This document shows positions 1-14,100 of a DNA stretch of 64,000 bases, piece by piece. Under the pieces are notes generated by a model. That model had not been told where the DNA came from, searched no databases, and saw only the letters and a list, made by a program, of their open reading frames with translations. Source of the stretch: Neelides folsomi (lineage: Eukaryota > Arthropoda > Collembola > Neelipleona > Neelidae); assembly GCA_034687125.1 (NCBI GenBank), contig JAQGBZ010000204.1:1-64000 (forward strand), given 5' to 3'. A program made the translations under genes and the position numbers. Numbering within the stretch: the stretch's first letter is position 1; each line of letters starts with the position of its first letter.

Positions 1-3000
1 ATATTAACATTACGCCTAGACAATTACGCCATTTTGTATTTACCCTATTATGTATTACGCTAACATTTTATGCTCCCTTTAAAATGTTGAAAACAATTTT
101 CTCATACGGGATAACTAATAAGTAAAAGGGGGGGGGGGTTGAATTTTTTATACCTCTTTTGCACGACGTTTAACTTCTATCCATATGCCCGTTAAAGTGT
201 TCGTCGTCGAGGATGAGAAATTTTGTCATTATTTTAAAATTTATTATATCCCATAAACGCATTTATAAATCTACGCGAACAAATGATATTTACATTTATC
301 TTTTCCGTTCACGCTCAAAAGAGGAGAGAAGCTTCCTTTAACACGGAGTCTCTTCATAAACGCCGACTCTATTATGTTCTCGTGTAAATAAATATGAGTT
401 TATGATCCTCCAAGATATTTTCCTTTCTGCTTTCCTGTGTTTGAAATTAAAGTTTGAGAGAGGATCATAATCGATGAATCTATTTGCCCTCTCCCTCCTC
501 AACCTGCCAGGCGGAGGGAGGGAAAATGTGAAAGGGAGCGTCAAATCCTCCGTTCTCAGCCTTCATATCAATCTGTTGTTGTTGAAAGGGGGGACTGCCA
601 CAATTCATTTTGAATATAAAAAAAGAGAGAATAAATATTGGAGGGAAAAGGTAATTAATTACATTCATCATCCTTTCTATCCAACCCTATTGCGAATTAA
701 CCCCTACACGCCCCATAACCAAAGAGTGTCCTTTACCTATCTCTCTTCATTAGCCATGAGTGATGTTGAGATGTTTAATAACACGGGAAGAGCGGGGAAC
801 ATTTTCCTTTTCAAAGGATCGCATTATCTGAGCATTATGAGGTGGGTGGGAGAAGAAGTGTTGGACGTGATTGAGTGTAATTTGACGACAAAGAGAGAGA
901 AAAAGGCGTGGATTTACCTCACCCTGCCGTTTTGATTCACAAGAGACGGATTTCGACTCCTTGTATGTCTTTGTGAAGGAACCTTCAGGCAGTCACCTCC
1001 TTTTGTCTCCAATATCAATGCACAGCCTCCACCATTGCCTATCCAATTCCTCCCCAATTCCTATCTATCATTTGAGCGAGGGTTACAGAAGGGGGATTAA
1101 TCCTTTTTACCTGTTTCTCATACTTTATATACCTGTAGTCCTCACCTGAGGACTATGTACACCTGAGGTATGTTACTTATTTGTATGTAGGAGTTCACTT
1201 GTTCCTATTCACTCCTGCGGATCTTCTTCTCATCTCCATGTTCCTAGTGGGACTCATAGTGAAGTGTGTATAGATATAATATCTTCTTATAGAGTGTTAA
1301 AAAGCTTCTCACCGCCTTCCAACTCCCCCATTCGTTGGAGAGGAGATGAGCGAGGGCTATGAGATTGTATGGTTTAGAGAAAGAGCCAGGAGCGAAAAGT
1401 TTTTTTATCCTCGCCTTGTGAGGTTCGCTCCTCTCTTCACCATTTCACATCTTCTACAAGACGACGGACGGGCTGGAATAAAAGTCGGCTCTTCCACACT
1501 CCCATCTCGCCATTCTTCTGCCAATCTCCTCCGTTTTGAATTATACTTCCCTTTTGCTTTCCTCCACAGGCTTTACATTTCCTTTTTTCCAATATAAGTA
1601 AGGACTTTTGGGACCAAATACTCAAATGCTCCTTGAGTATAGTCTGCATTTGAGGTTTTCATACATACACTCTCTTTGAGCAGCAATGAACAAATTCCAA
1701 TTTGGATTTTACTTTATCTCGAGGGTTTTGGAGACAGAGAAGCTTGGGAGTCCTTTATACTCCATTTTTGAGAGGGAAAATGTTGTGAAAAGGGCCGGAC
1801 CTCCATGGCTCGTCAGGTTCCCATCATCCGTTCCAAATCTCCTTATCGGTTCCTCATGGGGCGGGTAATGGACGAGTATTATTATTAGATTATCATAAGG
1901 TGGATTATTAGCGAGTTCCTTTTATTTTGACCCGTCAACACGTCCACGTCCCTTTGAACCAAAGTGAGCGGCGATGGTTGGGAAATCCTTAGGGCCGACC
2001 GCGGTAGTGAAATCTCTCCCTTTGAGGGAATATTATGGGACGTGAATGTTTGTGTAGAATTTTCATATTTCATCCAATTCCCATCTGCCCTGACCTCCGG
2101 TGCGTCTGGTGGGAGGCACATGTAGGCAATAAAGCTATTCAGAGGATCCAGGGAGATTCTTGTCCTCACCACTCTATGAAATTCAAATATTCATTCATCA
2201 TTCTCCGAGATTTGTATTCGGGAGATCATATTATTTACATACTCGAACAGCCTCTGCTGACTCAATCTGTAAATAAGGCGGAGAGAAGCGAGGCAGATGT
2301 GGGATAAACCATCGCTCTGTGTGGGGGAAGATAAAGATAATGTTCAAACTTGGGTCGTCTTTCCTTTTTTCTTTTCAAGGAATCAAAATGTCTTTTCTTC
2401 ACACTGGATGGGATTCAATTGGGGTCCTCTTGTAAGGAGATTATTAGCCCATTGCGAAAGTACAAATCATTTCTTCAACCTCCCCGCCACTTATCCTTCA
2501 CAACACAATCATGATTGGGCGGGCTGTTAAATAATCTTCTCTTTCATCCAACAAATATTGATCTTCGGAGGGTTATAAAAAACAATGGTTACTACGATTT
2601 CTCCAATTACGATTCTTACGCGGATTTCCCAATGTTAGCCAATAGCAAAAAAAGCCTACAATATTTTAACTTTTCAATCAACATTAATTTTTTCATTGGC
2701 CATTCCACCAATTGCTCTCTACGCAGTTTTACAGGAATTTGAATACACGGACTGAATTTATATTTTGAAGCTTCTCACACGAATGGTTATTTAAAGGCCC
2801 ATAATAAATTTGATTGACAATTAAAAATGCTTGATCATGACTCCCCCGAGAGGGTAAGGCGCACTTTGGAAGGAACGCAGATCGTATTGCGAATAAGTTC
2901 GTATATTATTTATAAGGCTTCTTCCGGATTGAGAAGAATGCCAAAGAAGCAATCTGTTGTGTGGAGAATTAGCGCAATTGCCCGAGTCATCCAACGCCAT

Positions 3001-4339
3001 GAAACTCCGGAGCTACGATTTAGGAAGGGGTGAGAAAGGAAGAGTTGAGAAAATGTGGAATTCCCAATCCAATTGTGTTCTTGTCTAATTGGGAGCTGTG
3101 TGTCTAAATATCAGGACTCGGCGGTTGAAATGAGCGGATTTCGGGGGCATAATGATAGGTTTGAGGAGCAAAAGGGGTCGGATTGATTCCCTCAGGTCTG
3201 GCCCAAGCGGAGCGGTCGTGAAATGGTAGGAGGGTGAAGCTTTTGTATTTCCCCTCCTCTCTAGTGGTTCCTAAATCGGTGTATTATGGAAGCTGGTGCT
3301 TGGGCCATTGTGTGCGGAGGTTCCGAGAAGCTTCGAGTCTTTCTGTGGGAAGGGGGAAGTAGGACATAATTGGGCATTAAGGAGCTCAATGGACCGTCTT
3401 CCTCTTCTTGGTCCTCAGAGCTTTCTAGTCTCTTTGGAAAGGTGCAGGTAGGGAGCGGAGATGATAATGAAGTGACAAGCAATTTGCGTGGAAGAGGTGA
3501 GGTTGGAAGGGCGGTGGGCGGAGCGGAAGGCGAGTGTCTCGCATCAAAGGGGAGAAGACTCGATCACCCTTCTCACATCCCGCCGCGAAGGCGAGGAGAA
3601 CAGAAGGCTCATTTGTAAATTGGTCACCGGGTATATCCATACAGTTCATCCTATCCCACCTTCTAACCACACACGCCCTATCTCGCCCACTTCTCAAACT
3701 TCTCCACATCATCCCCAACCTGAGGGATACAGATGTGCTCATGCAGATGTGCTATATATCCAATACTTATCTTCAAATGATGGGAAAGAAGAAAAAGAGG
3801 AATTGAATATGGAGAAAGGGAAATTACCAACATGGTCTTGAATATAAATACTCACATAAGTATTTCATACATTAAATATCTTCATAAAAGAGAAAATCTA
3901 TAAAATAATATGACGTATCATATAATTCCATATAATCTATTAAAAATAAAGCTACAATATTTAATTACGATTTTAATAGTACAGTATCTTTATTTTTTAA
4001 AAGTTAAGATAATTGGATTTAAGATTTTGAAGATCTTATAAGCATCTACAATATTAGGATGAAATTTTGCGGATTATTTCTGTTTTATAAAATGGGTTTT
4101 GTCACAAAGGCCTTGGTCTGATATTTGACCCTTGTGAACTGTGGATATATGATCTGACCTTATATTTCAATTGGTCCGAGAGGTCGAGCCTTCAAGATCT
4201 CGTCCATCCAAGTGTATACTAAATATACCAAATATGTATACTATGTGGTGAATATAAGTACATAGACAGAGTGTATTGGAGGGTGTAGTTGTTGAATTGG
4301 TCGGGTGTGGGTGAGGTGCGGGCGATGGAGATTGCCTGC
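1..4339. other. Non-coding, GC-mixed flank upstream of Atrophin
   Basis: No open frame here looks like a known protein, and none is bounded by matching splice signals. Base composition is mixed: purine- or pyrimidine-rich GC patches (many gggag and ctcc words) alternate with AT-rich stretches, for example 3840-4160. It could be a 5' intron or upstream regulatory DNA of the Atrophin gene, since the first Atrophin exon seen in this window starts in the middle of a BAH domain. I see no tRNA or rRNA gene. Confidence 0.5.
128..138. repeat. Poly-G run of 11
   Basis: Eleven consecutive G residues, a simple homopolymer tract in otherwise AT-rich sequence. Confidence 0.95.
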
Positions 4340-4341
4340 CC

Positions 4342-4348
<7 letters not shown>

Positions 4349-4382
<34 letters not shown>
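4349..4382. repeat. (CT)17 microsatellite
   Basis: An uninterrupted run of CT dinucleotides. Read on the other strand it is a GAGA array, which could bind GAGA-factor-like proteins. Confidence 0.95.
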
Positions 4383-4385
<3 letters not shown>

Positions 4386-4515
4386 GAGTTCCTGCTGCTC
4401 CTGGTCGGGGAGAGAACTCTCGTTGGTTGACGTTGAAGTTCGCTTCCCCTGCTTTGGTTCTCCGTCGGGCCCAAAGAAGAGTGGCCGTCGCGGCTGCTGC
4501 TGTGTGTGCACCAGG

Positions 4516-4537
4516 GAGAGAGAGAGAGAGAGAGAGA
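4516..4537. repeat. (GA)11 microsatellite
   Basis: GA dinucleotide run about 130 bp from the CT tract and in the opposite sense, so the two could pair as a hairpin. Confidence 0.9.
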
Positions 4538-4735
4538 AGAGAGGGGGGAACAAACGACGGCAACAGAGGAGTTGGAAAATGGCTGCAGTCTAGGGAGAGG
4601 ACGGCACCAGCTCTGCCCGAATTCCCTATCCTAACCCCACATATCAGGAGCGGAGACGGCGGGGAAGGGGAACAGGGTGTAGAGAAAAATCCCGCCATGT
4701 CGAAGGACCCAAAAGGTGAGCCCGGACTACTATTT

Positions 4736-7700
4736 TAACCCCGACCCGACCCGCCAAAGGGAAATCCTGCGGTGGAGGATAGGACTCCACTAGTTTATTC
4801 ATGTGGCTGCCCAAGGTTCCCCCTGGTTGTTGCCGGGTTGGGATGGCAAACCCACAGTCCAACTCGAGGAACTATTCCTCCGCCGACGGACGGAAATTTA
4901 CATTTATACTCAGAACCCACAATTTTACAACTTCTATTTAACTCACTTTTAATTTGGGACAGTGTTGGCCGGATGGGTTAAAACTTTAACTATAATTTTG
5001 TGACGAGACATCGAAGAAATATTTAATGTTTGTTAAAATTGTTTTTGGAGTTTTTAATATTATTACTTGATATTTTTAGGAATATTGGGAGTTAAAAGTT
5101 TAACATTGAGCATTGTGGTTTTGGGGAGTTATGAAATTTTAAATAATTTTAAGAGAAATTTTAGGATGTGAAGAGAAATTTTTAAGTTGAGTTTGAGGAA
5201 TTTAATAATAAAAATAAAGAGGAGGATTTGTAAGTTCACACGTGTTTTGATTTGTTCGGAAATCGTTGGCACTCAATTTGTAAATTCATTCGTAAAAAGG
5301 GAAACGAAGAGAGAGAAAGGCAATATTGTGAATGCCACCACTTTTATATATCCTTCCCCTGTCATTTTTATTGACAAAGTTATATATTTCCTATTCGCCA
5401 CGTTCACCACTTTCCTCGTTATCTCTGAAGGCATCGAGTGAAAGAAGTGAGTGAAACTCCCTTTTGTCCCATTTACCTCCGCGGAGTGGCAATGGTTTAA
5501 GTGGGAGAGTAATACGCCCAAGACGTGTCACACCCGGTCGGGAGTATAAATAATAAGGTAAATAAAAAGGGTATTTACTTCTTGATTGATTTCCCCAATC
5601 TTTTCTTACGTGTGGAGTCAGGAACGAGGGAGGAATCGGCAATAATCTCAAGTATTGGGAGTTTAACCACTCGTCATAATTCTTGGCCGAGCCATAAATC
5701 CCCCTTTAATCCTAAATCATCTCCTTGTCCAATAAATTTCATATATATAACGATATATATATATTCTCTGATTAAAACGCCATTCTGGAGGTTTGGAAAG
5801 TCTCCGAGCTCTAATCTCAGCCCAGCTCATAAAAGTAAATTGAGACATAAGGAGGAGATTAAATGAGACAATCGCGAAGATGTTAGCGGAGTCAATCTTA
5901 ATCAGAGTCCAAGGGAATCCTGAGCCCATTTGTATCCACATTACATTACACTACATAAATAAGTATATTTATGTATATTTGGACTCGGATTGGTAATTTG
6001 GATGGTGGGATCTAAAAATGTAGGAGAGTTTGTGTGTGAAGGCAAATAGTCCTGATTTGTAAACAGGAAAGCGGAGGAGGTTCATTAAAACCCCTTCACA
6101 ATCGGAGAAGAGGATAATGGAATTTAAATTACCCATGAAGGCTCATATTGATAAAGGAATGGCGGGAGCGGAGCGTCCTCCTTCTGATAAGAGATCATTA
6201 TTATTGTTTTCCCCCCAATACGCTCCTGCTCTTCCTCTCGATTCTCTCTGACATTGATTCCTTATCTCTATCGGCTCGAGGCTCACTTTAACTCCTATTT
6301 TATTTTTAAATCGGATTATGTCAGAGCGCAGATCAAAGGATGAAAAAGGAATTATATGGAGCAGGAGCTCATTCTTTCCTTTCATCTCCTGAGACACGGG
6401 TTTCCTTCTGAGAAGAGGAAAACGGGTTGTAACGACTTCCTCCCTCAGTCGACCTCTCCACTCCTTCATTCCGAGTAGGTTTTTCCGACAAATAACTTTT
6501 AACTCGATTTGCCACAACTTATGTAAAGTCGAAATTCTTCACCAGGAGGAAACCCTCATTAACTTTTCATTATGGATTCCGTTAATTCAAATTTATTCCT
6601 TCAATTAAAACATTTGGGGTTCGAAGGACTAGTTGCGAACATCTTTTATTATTATAAACAATAAGTTTTCTTTTCATACATACAGATTCTTATTGTTAGG
6701 AGGTTGATTTTTCCTAACTAGAATCAGATGGGTGTAATAATTGTGGAAGATTCGCATCATTATTTTGTGTACATGACAATCGAATAATTCAAACCACATG
6801 ACAGTGTCAAATGGAGACAAACCATGCTTGTTTATTTACCATCCAATGTTATAATAAGTTGTAATATAAAATTTGCAAAAGGGCTGCATCCCATTAGCCA
6901 GATACTTAAAACCTTTCCCCCTTCACAATAAATAAACATCAACATTTAATCTTTATGTATTTAATAAATAGCTGCCCCAAGGTAAATAAATCAAGGGAGG
7001 AGAATAAAAGCCTACGCGCCGTGGTTTGTTCGTCTTTTCCGTTATTGAGTCAGAGTGGCGTCTTGGTTCATCTCCATGTCCATGCCGCATTCCACCCATT
7101 CTTGAGAGTATTATATTGGGAGGGATGAGAGAGGGATTGGGGGGTTCATCTCACCGTTCAACAAGGTCCCTTCCTTCAGCTTCCCGTCGCGATCTCGACT
7201 CATCTCGAAATGAGGAGAGTCAATTGCTCAGTTATTTTTAACCCCCTTGGTGGCACAAGGGTGGAAATGAATGGATAATTAATGATTGAACTCGAATCAT
7301 TCCTCTTGGCACCTTCCACTCAACGTCTCCAGGAGAAATTCGGGGAAATCTCCGAGTGAATTAGTAAAGATCAGGCCTCCCTCGAGGATCGGGCGAGTGG
7401 CGGAGAAAGGGAAGGACATGAAACATTGATATCACCGGGGAGTGAGAGATGAAAGTGAGGTTCTCATGGGCCAAAGGTGCCTAAGACATTGATTTCCTCC
7501 TAAATGCTTCTTCTTCTTTCTTTTGCCCGAACTAAAGGGAGAGAGACGTGGAAAGAGGAGTGAGAACAAAAGGGTAAATAAAAGCACTTACGCTCTAAGA
7601 GCTCACTAATAACCTAATAAAAATAACTAACCCTGATCCAATACAAGGAGGAGAACAATAAGAGACAAATAATATAAATAAATGGCTCTCAACTTTTACC

Positions 7701-8383
7701 GCTTTTCCTCTTTTCTCTCCGGCGGAAATCCCAATGGCCCTCGACGCTCGACGAGAGAAAGAGCGCAAAGGCCCCAATTTGCCCATCTTTCTTTTCATTG
7801 ACTTTTCTCGAGTCTTTTCCTCCGGGTTTGGACTCGGAGTGTCTCCTTGGCCTAATGCCTTAATTGATTCTTATTCCACTCGTCGTCGTCGCCCTGGTTT
7901 GTCCGTGATTTTCACGGACGTGGTTAGGCTAGGGGGATATTTAATAAACTCAATGATTTGAGAAATGCATTCCCTCGGCTTATTTAAATGATATGGAGAC
8001 GAGATGGGAATCGGGAATTAAATGCTGCGGCATGGTATCAAAAATGTGTTCTGGGCCTTCGAATTCCTCCGAGAGTACTTAGCACATTACACAAGTTTGT
8101 TTTTAGTAAATACTGTAAATAGGAAATATTTTTGAAACAACGATGTCGTTCCCACTGGGCTGACTTGTGTTCATTGTGGGCCCTATCTTAATGGTTCTAA
8201 ATTGACGTGGGTTATCTGGGCTTCAATATCTTGGTAGAGAGATTAAGGATGATGATAAGGGGATAGGGGGCTTTGTTTGTCGTGGTTGTAGTTATTTAAT
8301 AATTGATTTTACAATTCGAACCTCGTCGCTTTCTCCTTTGAAGAGACTTTTAAATAATGTTTTCCCTTCTTTTGTTTTTGCAG
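4736..8383. other. Non-coding stretch before the first recognised Atrophin exon
   Basis: I looked here for an exon encoding the start of the BAH domain (a Pro-Gly-Asp then Val-Tyr-Ile type motif) ending in phase 0 before a GT donor, and did not find one. The open frames present are short and resemble nothing I know. The sequence is rich in gggag and ctcc words, like the upstream flank. Most likely intron or 5' flank. Confidence 0.45.
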
Positions 8384-11080
8384 AGCAAGCGGGACACTTT
8401 GATGGTCCATATCAAATGGTTCTACAGGCCCTGTGAAGTTCCAGAAACAGTTTACCAGCTCTTGATTCAAGACAGGACTGCCGTCGAGGCCACAAACGGT
8501 AAGGTTCTTTAATGACTCAAATGACTCTTGATTACCCTCATTAACGACCGTCCTCTGGGTGTGGGATTGTAGGAGCCCAAGTTTCAGCCGCAAGTGGGCC
8601 CAACAGCTGTCCAACTCCTCCAAGCTGCCCCAACGGAAAGGCGGAGTCACCGAATCCTCTCAATCACGCCGCCCCGAACCAACTCGCCCAGCCGCTCGTC
8701 CCGGAGGTCATCGGCCGAGAGCTCTTCATCTCCGATGCCACGGACACTTACCCTGTCTCGGTTCTCAGGTAATTGATAAATTACAATTTTAAATACAAAT
8801 TACTAATTTTAAATTGAATAAAAGAACATACGAGGTAGAAAGATCGTTTAATTTAAATAATAAAATGTCGAATTAAAAAAATAATAAGAAACTATTTTTA
8901 TTTTTTACCAAGATATTTTCAATATTTGGAATATTAAAAAATTGCACTATAATTTTATAATTGAAAAAGATCAGGAAATTGGTATTTCAAATTGACCAAG
9001 ATTTAAAGTTAAATATTTGAAGTGGTAATCGGATTTAGGAAGTTTTTCTTATATATGAGGAAAGAGGGAGAGTCGTTAAAGAAAATGAAGGGCCTTTGTT
9101 GTAACCGAAGTTTGGAGCGAGATAATAATTTTCATCATTTTGAAAATGTGTGACAGGGGGATTTGCCGTGTGGAGCATTTCTCAGAGCTGAGCTCCCTGA
9201 GCCGTTCCTTCAAAGTTATTCCCGACACCTTCTTTTACGTGTTGGGTTACAACCCGGAAACGCGCAGGCTGGCTTCCACACAGGGGGAAATACGGGTCGG
9301 CCCGTCTCACCAAGCTCGTCTTCCTGACCTCCAGCTCGGGATTCCAGTGCGAACAGAAGAGTGGGAAGAGCTATGTTGGAGGCCAGGGATTTCAGTCGAT
9401 GCAGACCTTGTCATGTACCTTCGGGCCGCCAGGTCAATGGCTGCCTTTGCCGGCATGTGTGACGGTGGATCTCCTGACGACGGCTGCATCGCTGCTTCCA
9501 GAGACGATACAACTATTAACGCGCTTTCTGTCGTACGAATGCCATAAATATTTTTATTTGAAACTAAATAATAATTAATTCCTCAAGAGATGAATGAAAT
9601 CGAATATCAAAATTATGAAATTGTATGACATGGGATTTAATCCAATTGTTGTGATTGTAGCTTCACGACTCGGGATACGACCCAGGGCGAGCTCTCCAAG
9701 CCCTCGTAAAGTGTCCCGTCCCCAAAGGCCTTGACAAGAAGTGGTCCGAAGACGAAACGAAGAGGTTTACTAAAGGACTCAGGCAGTTCGGCAAGAACTT
9801 CTTCCGCATCCGGAAGGAACTTCTCCCCCATAAAGAGACAGGGGAACTGGTTGAATTCTACTATTTGTGGAAGAAGACACCAGGAGCCCTCCCTTCCCGT
9901 CCCCACCGGAGGCACCGGAGGCAGTCGGTCCTTCGCCGCATCCGCGCCCCAAGAAACTCAAGAAACAACAAAGAAGAACCAGGAGACCTCTCTTCCGCCT
10001 CTGAGGAAGACAACTCAGAGGAAGATTCGGATTCGAGGGATCTCAGTGGTTACCACTGCCGTCACTGTTTCACTACTAGTAATATTATAAATATTTCAAA
10101 TTTTATTTTTAGATGTTTTTTATCCTTGTATGATTCCATCCATTGGGATTTAATATATTATAAGGGCCTTTTTCCTCGATCTATCAGATTGATCTAGTGA
10201 GCGTCAAGTTCTTTTGGAATGGGAAATTGAGCTGGAACTTTGGGTTATGAGAGCCAAGAGCTAATTTATTGATCGATAAATTACCTTTGAGCTACTTTTA
10301 AGATGAGGAGGAAAATTGAAGAATTGGATTTTAATTTACTTTCTTGAGCGCCTTTACTACTTTTCATTTAGCGCTTACGAGTTTTCTAATTGATTACCAA
10401 AAAAGAGGAGGAAGGAAGGAAGGGAAAAGTGGGGAATTAATTGGAAATGAATTTTTTAACAGATTCCAAGGATTGGCATCACGCAGGGAAAGAGAAAGTA
10501 ATTCTCTGTACCGACTGCCGCCTTCATTTCAAGAAGTACGGGGATCTCCCACCTTTGGAAGGACCAAAGGATCCTCCCTACCTCTTCCGCCCCGTCGTCC
10601 ACGACGACGAGGGCCGCATCAGGACGAGGACGAGAACCAAAGAGCTCGTGAGTTTTCACTTTCAAAATAATTATATTATAACACTATTCATTTCAAAATT
10701 CTTGTAAATAATGTTTTAAGTATACGTAACGTTTAATGCTTTTGAAAAATCATTAAATTAAATGGTGGAATTAATTTCTAGAATGCCCGGAGTCGACCCA
10801 AAAGGGGAAGTGGGACCAGCACTCCTGAGCCGGAAATGAAGATATCCGGGCGGAAGTCACCAGGGGCCGCCAGCAACACCTCTTCTTCGAGTGACAAGAG
10901 CAAAACGAACAAGGTGAAGATTTCCCGACCGCCACCTTACTTTTTTTATTAGTCGGTACGACTACGGTCGAACAAAGGGAATCAGTGGGGAAGCTTGAGG
11001 AGTGGCAAGAGCCGCCTTTAATCCACTCCATGCTAATTTCCCCCCTCGCTCAATTCATATATTTATTATACGTTTTTTAA

Positions 11081-11119
<39 letters not shown>

Positions 11120-14100
11120 GCCGTTGTTTAATTAATCCTCTTATGAGATTTGGATAAATTCCTTTATTATCCCTTCGGCTCTTGAGTTTCAAAAGCGGTC
11201 TCATCATTCATAATAAGAGAGAGCGTGAGGTGTGTTTGGGGAGTAATGGAGGAAGTGCATTATGGGTCATTATGATCCATCGTCATCCTTTTAACTTCTC
11301 CCGTCGTTGATTATTTTACTTTTGCGTGAATCCATGGCGGAGGTAATGAAGTGGAAGGGATGGTGTCGCCGTCGTATTTACCTTTCTCAGGAAAGTTAAA
11401 AGGGATACATCCATAAAGAAAGCAAATAAACTTTCTCATTGAGTTATAAGTATTTTCCTGCGGGGAACTTGTAAATGTTTTGTGTGCAAGAGGGTAAAAA
11501 TACATGGCCGTGTTCTGGTAAAGAGATTAGGAGGACGCAGAACAACAAGCTCCACGGGTTTTTTGGCGAGAGTAATTAAGTTCATGGTTAAATGAGTGGG
11601 GATTAGAAGATTCCTCAACGAGTAGTTTTGGTATATAATTAAAAAAAAAGTTTTGCAAATTGATTTTTGTCTCTCCATTGGGTTGTTAGTTTGGACGAGA
11701 ATTTGTTCAACACATTCCGAAGTGGATGTTAAAATGAATGGATGGTGGTGTGAGGTGTCGACGTGACACATAGGCATTTAAAAGACGTTCGTCTCTCAGT
11801 GGGCCAAGAAGGGGAGGGGAGGTGACGAGAATAGCTCTTGAGATTGGGGCGTAATTGGCCATCCCGCGACCAAGAGGCCTCTTCGGATCTCTCTTCAACA
11901 ATCCCCGAAATCACAAGAGGAATGTCCTATTTAGAGCGGAATTTGGGTGGAAAAGTGGGCGAAATTGCGAAAGACATTTGGGATGTGAGGACGCGGGAGA
12001 AGTGTGTCGGGAGAGTCCCGGGGCCGGGACTCAAAAAGGGGAAGTGATGGGAGTAAATGGGGCCCATAATGGAGATTAAAAGGCCCTCCGCTCAGAACCT
12101 CATTAATAGAGATTTATCCTCGGGTTGTGTGGAGGGCTCCAGACCTGTCGGGTTGTTTAGTCCCCCGAAGGCTGGAAAGACTGGAGGTGAGAAATGGGGG
12201 CCACTTGACGACAAATTTAGCCAAGAGGGTGATCCTCTTTCCTGCGCCCGTGCCAAGAGGCGAGTTCAACTTAATCCCGACATCCCTCAGCTTCCCAAAT
12301 CCAATGCTAACAAGAAGGATCCTCACCAGTCTCACCTTCGTCGCAAATGCTCCTCCACCTCCGAGTTCTCCGTAGTCAAAACAATTCTGCGAGGAGTTCA
12401 TCTGATCCTAAACAAGGATCATCCTCTCATAAAGTTCATTTCTTATTTTCTCCCTTCTATTTCTTATATGTATTTTACATTTATTTTATTTCCCAATGGG
12501 TAGATCATTTTATATTTTTCGATTCTGTCCATATAAAAGTACAAATATACTTTTATATTCTTTCTTAATCGTTAAGTTCTTAGTAATTAAAACTGATTCA
12601 TTAGACGCATAATATGGATTTATCTAAATACTTTGAGCTAGCTTATGTAGGTTGATATTAAACACGAGGATTAATGGTTATATAACCTTATCATTTGTTA
12701 TCTGAATAAAGACTATGTATTCGTTTATGGGGTTTTAATGAGCGTAGGAGGAAAAATTTATCTTAATGTTGAAGAAGAGATAGAAGTTTTGCGTTCCGCT
12801 AATGAAATGATTTGATCTCACAGTCGAATGCCACGAGCCCTGCACCTCGAGGGAAGAAGAGGGGAACTGACGCTCCAGATGGAGATGAGAAATCTACAGC
12901 TGGGAAGAAGCGGAAGGAGGACCGTGCTGAGGTATATAAAAAACTGCCATAACAAAATTGTAGTACAAATTCCTCCCAGATTAAATTCACCGAGGAATGA
13001 CTAAATGAGAAGATTAAATTTATAATTGATTTTAATGTGATGTGTATTAAATTACAGAGTCCTTCTGGAAGCTCAATGGTTAGCTCCGTGGATGATGAGA
13101 TGAACGAGCGGGAGACAGAAACAACTCCAGAGCTCGATGCCGAAGGAGGCGATGCTGACGTGGAAGCGGAGACGGAGAAAGAGCTCGACGACGAGCCCAT
13201 GGACCATAATGACCAAATGGAGACGAACACGAGTTCCTCCCGTACGTCTTCCCCTGTCACGGAAGACTCTCGGGTTCCTGGAGAAAAGGCTGAACCCCCC
13301 AGCCTTGTGCCCCCACCCCCTCCCGCCCCACCTGCCGCCGAGGAAGGGAAAGAAGTACTTAAAGACGGAGTGAAAGACTCAAAGGGCTCAATCCCCAAAG
13401 TTGATTCCAAGGAGGGACCGCCCGAGCCCAAATCCGACGACCTCTCCAGTTCAGGAATCATTTCCCAAACATTAAGTGGAGTGAATCATCGAACGGCAGC
13501 GAGTAGTCCGAGTTTGCTCGTGGACGATAAATCCCTTCCTCCACCAGAGAAGAAAGTGAAAGAGGGTGAAAAGGAAGAGGGCAAGAGTGACCTCATCACA
13601 GTGAGACCAATAAGTGAGCTACAAGGTGCGACAGCCCCACCGACCGACGACCCCCATCCCCCTGAAGGCCTCAAAGAAGGGTCAAAAGATGCAAAAGAAG
13701 AGAAGCCGCCTGGTTTCATGGAGAACTTCATGCGCTACCCCGTCCATTATCCCTTCCATCCCCATATGGGGTCACCTGGTGGAAAAGGCCCAGGCCCATC
13801 ACCACCGCTCTCTTCAGCGGATCCAATCATTTCCTCGGCAAGTGAAGGGGAGTCCTCGTTGTACTCTAGTCCCATCCTTCCCACCAGGTACCCTGGATTC
13901 CCACTCCCGATGGACACACTTCCCATCCCGCCTTCTGGCCCAGACGTGAAACCGGAGATCCTCCATCCTCACGGACTCATTCCCCCCAATCCACTCCAGA
14001 GCCTGAGGGAAGTCAAGATCCCCGGGTATGGTGCCTTTGAAAATCCCTCTCCTGGTGCTGGTTCAAATTCCTCGTCCTCTTCTTCCTTCCCGGGTCCAAC

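Larger units (their letters stand above)
4340..4735 (+). promoter_or_regulatory. Candidate promoter and first exon region of Atrophin
   Basis: This CpG- and GC-rich patch carries a CT tract (4349-4382) and a GA tract (4516-4537), the kind of GAGA-type sequence common at arthropod promoters. An ATG in a good context (gccATGtc) lies at 4697 and reads MSKDPK into a consensus donor after 4715 (G|gtgagc). That would be a very short first coding exon in phase 1. The next exon I can support, at 8384, starts in phase 0, so at least one further exon carrying the first half of the BAH domain would have to lie between. I could not find it. Promoter assignment is inference. Confidence 0.3.

Noticed and set aside
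474-935. 153-codon plus-strand open frame
   Set aside because: No recognisable domain, low-complexity GA-rich surroundings, no splice or promoter support; likely chance in GC-richer DNA.
12057-12503. 148-codon open frame in the large Atrophin intron
   Set aside because: Overlapping frames on both strands are also open, composition is repetitive, and no credible exon borders join it to Atrophin in phase.
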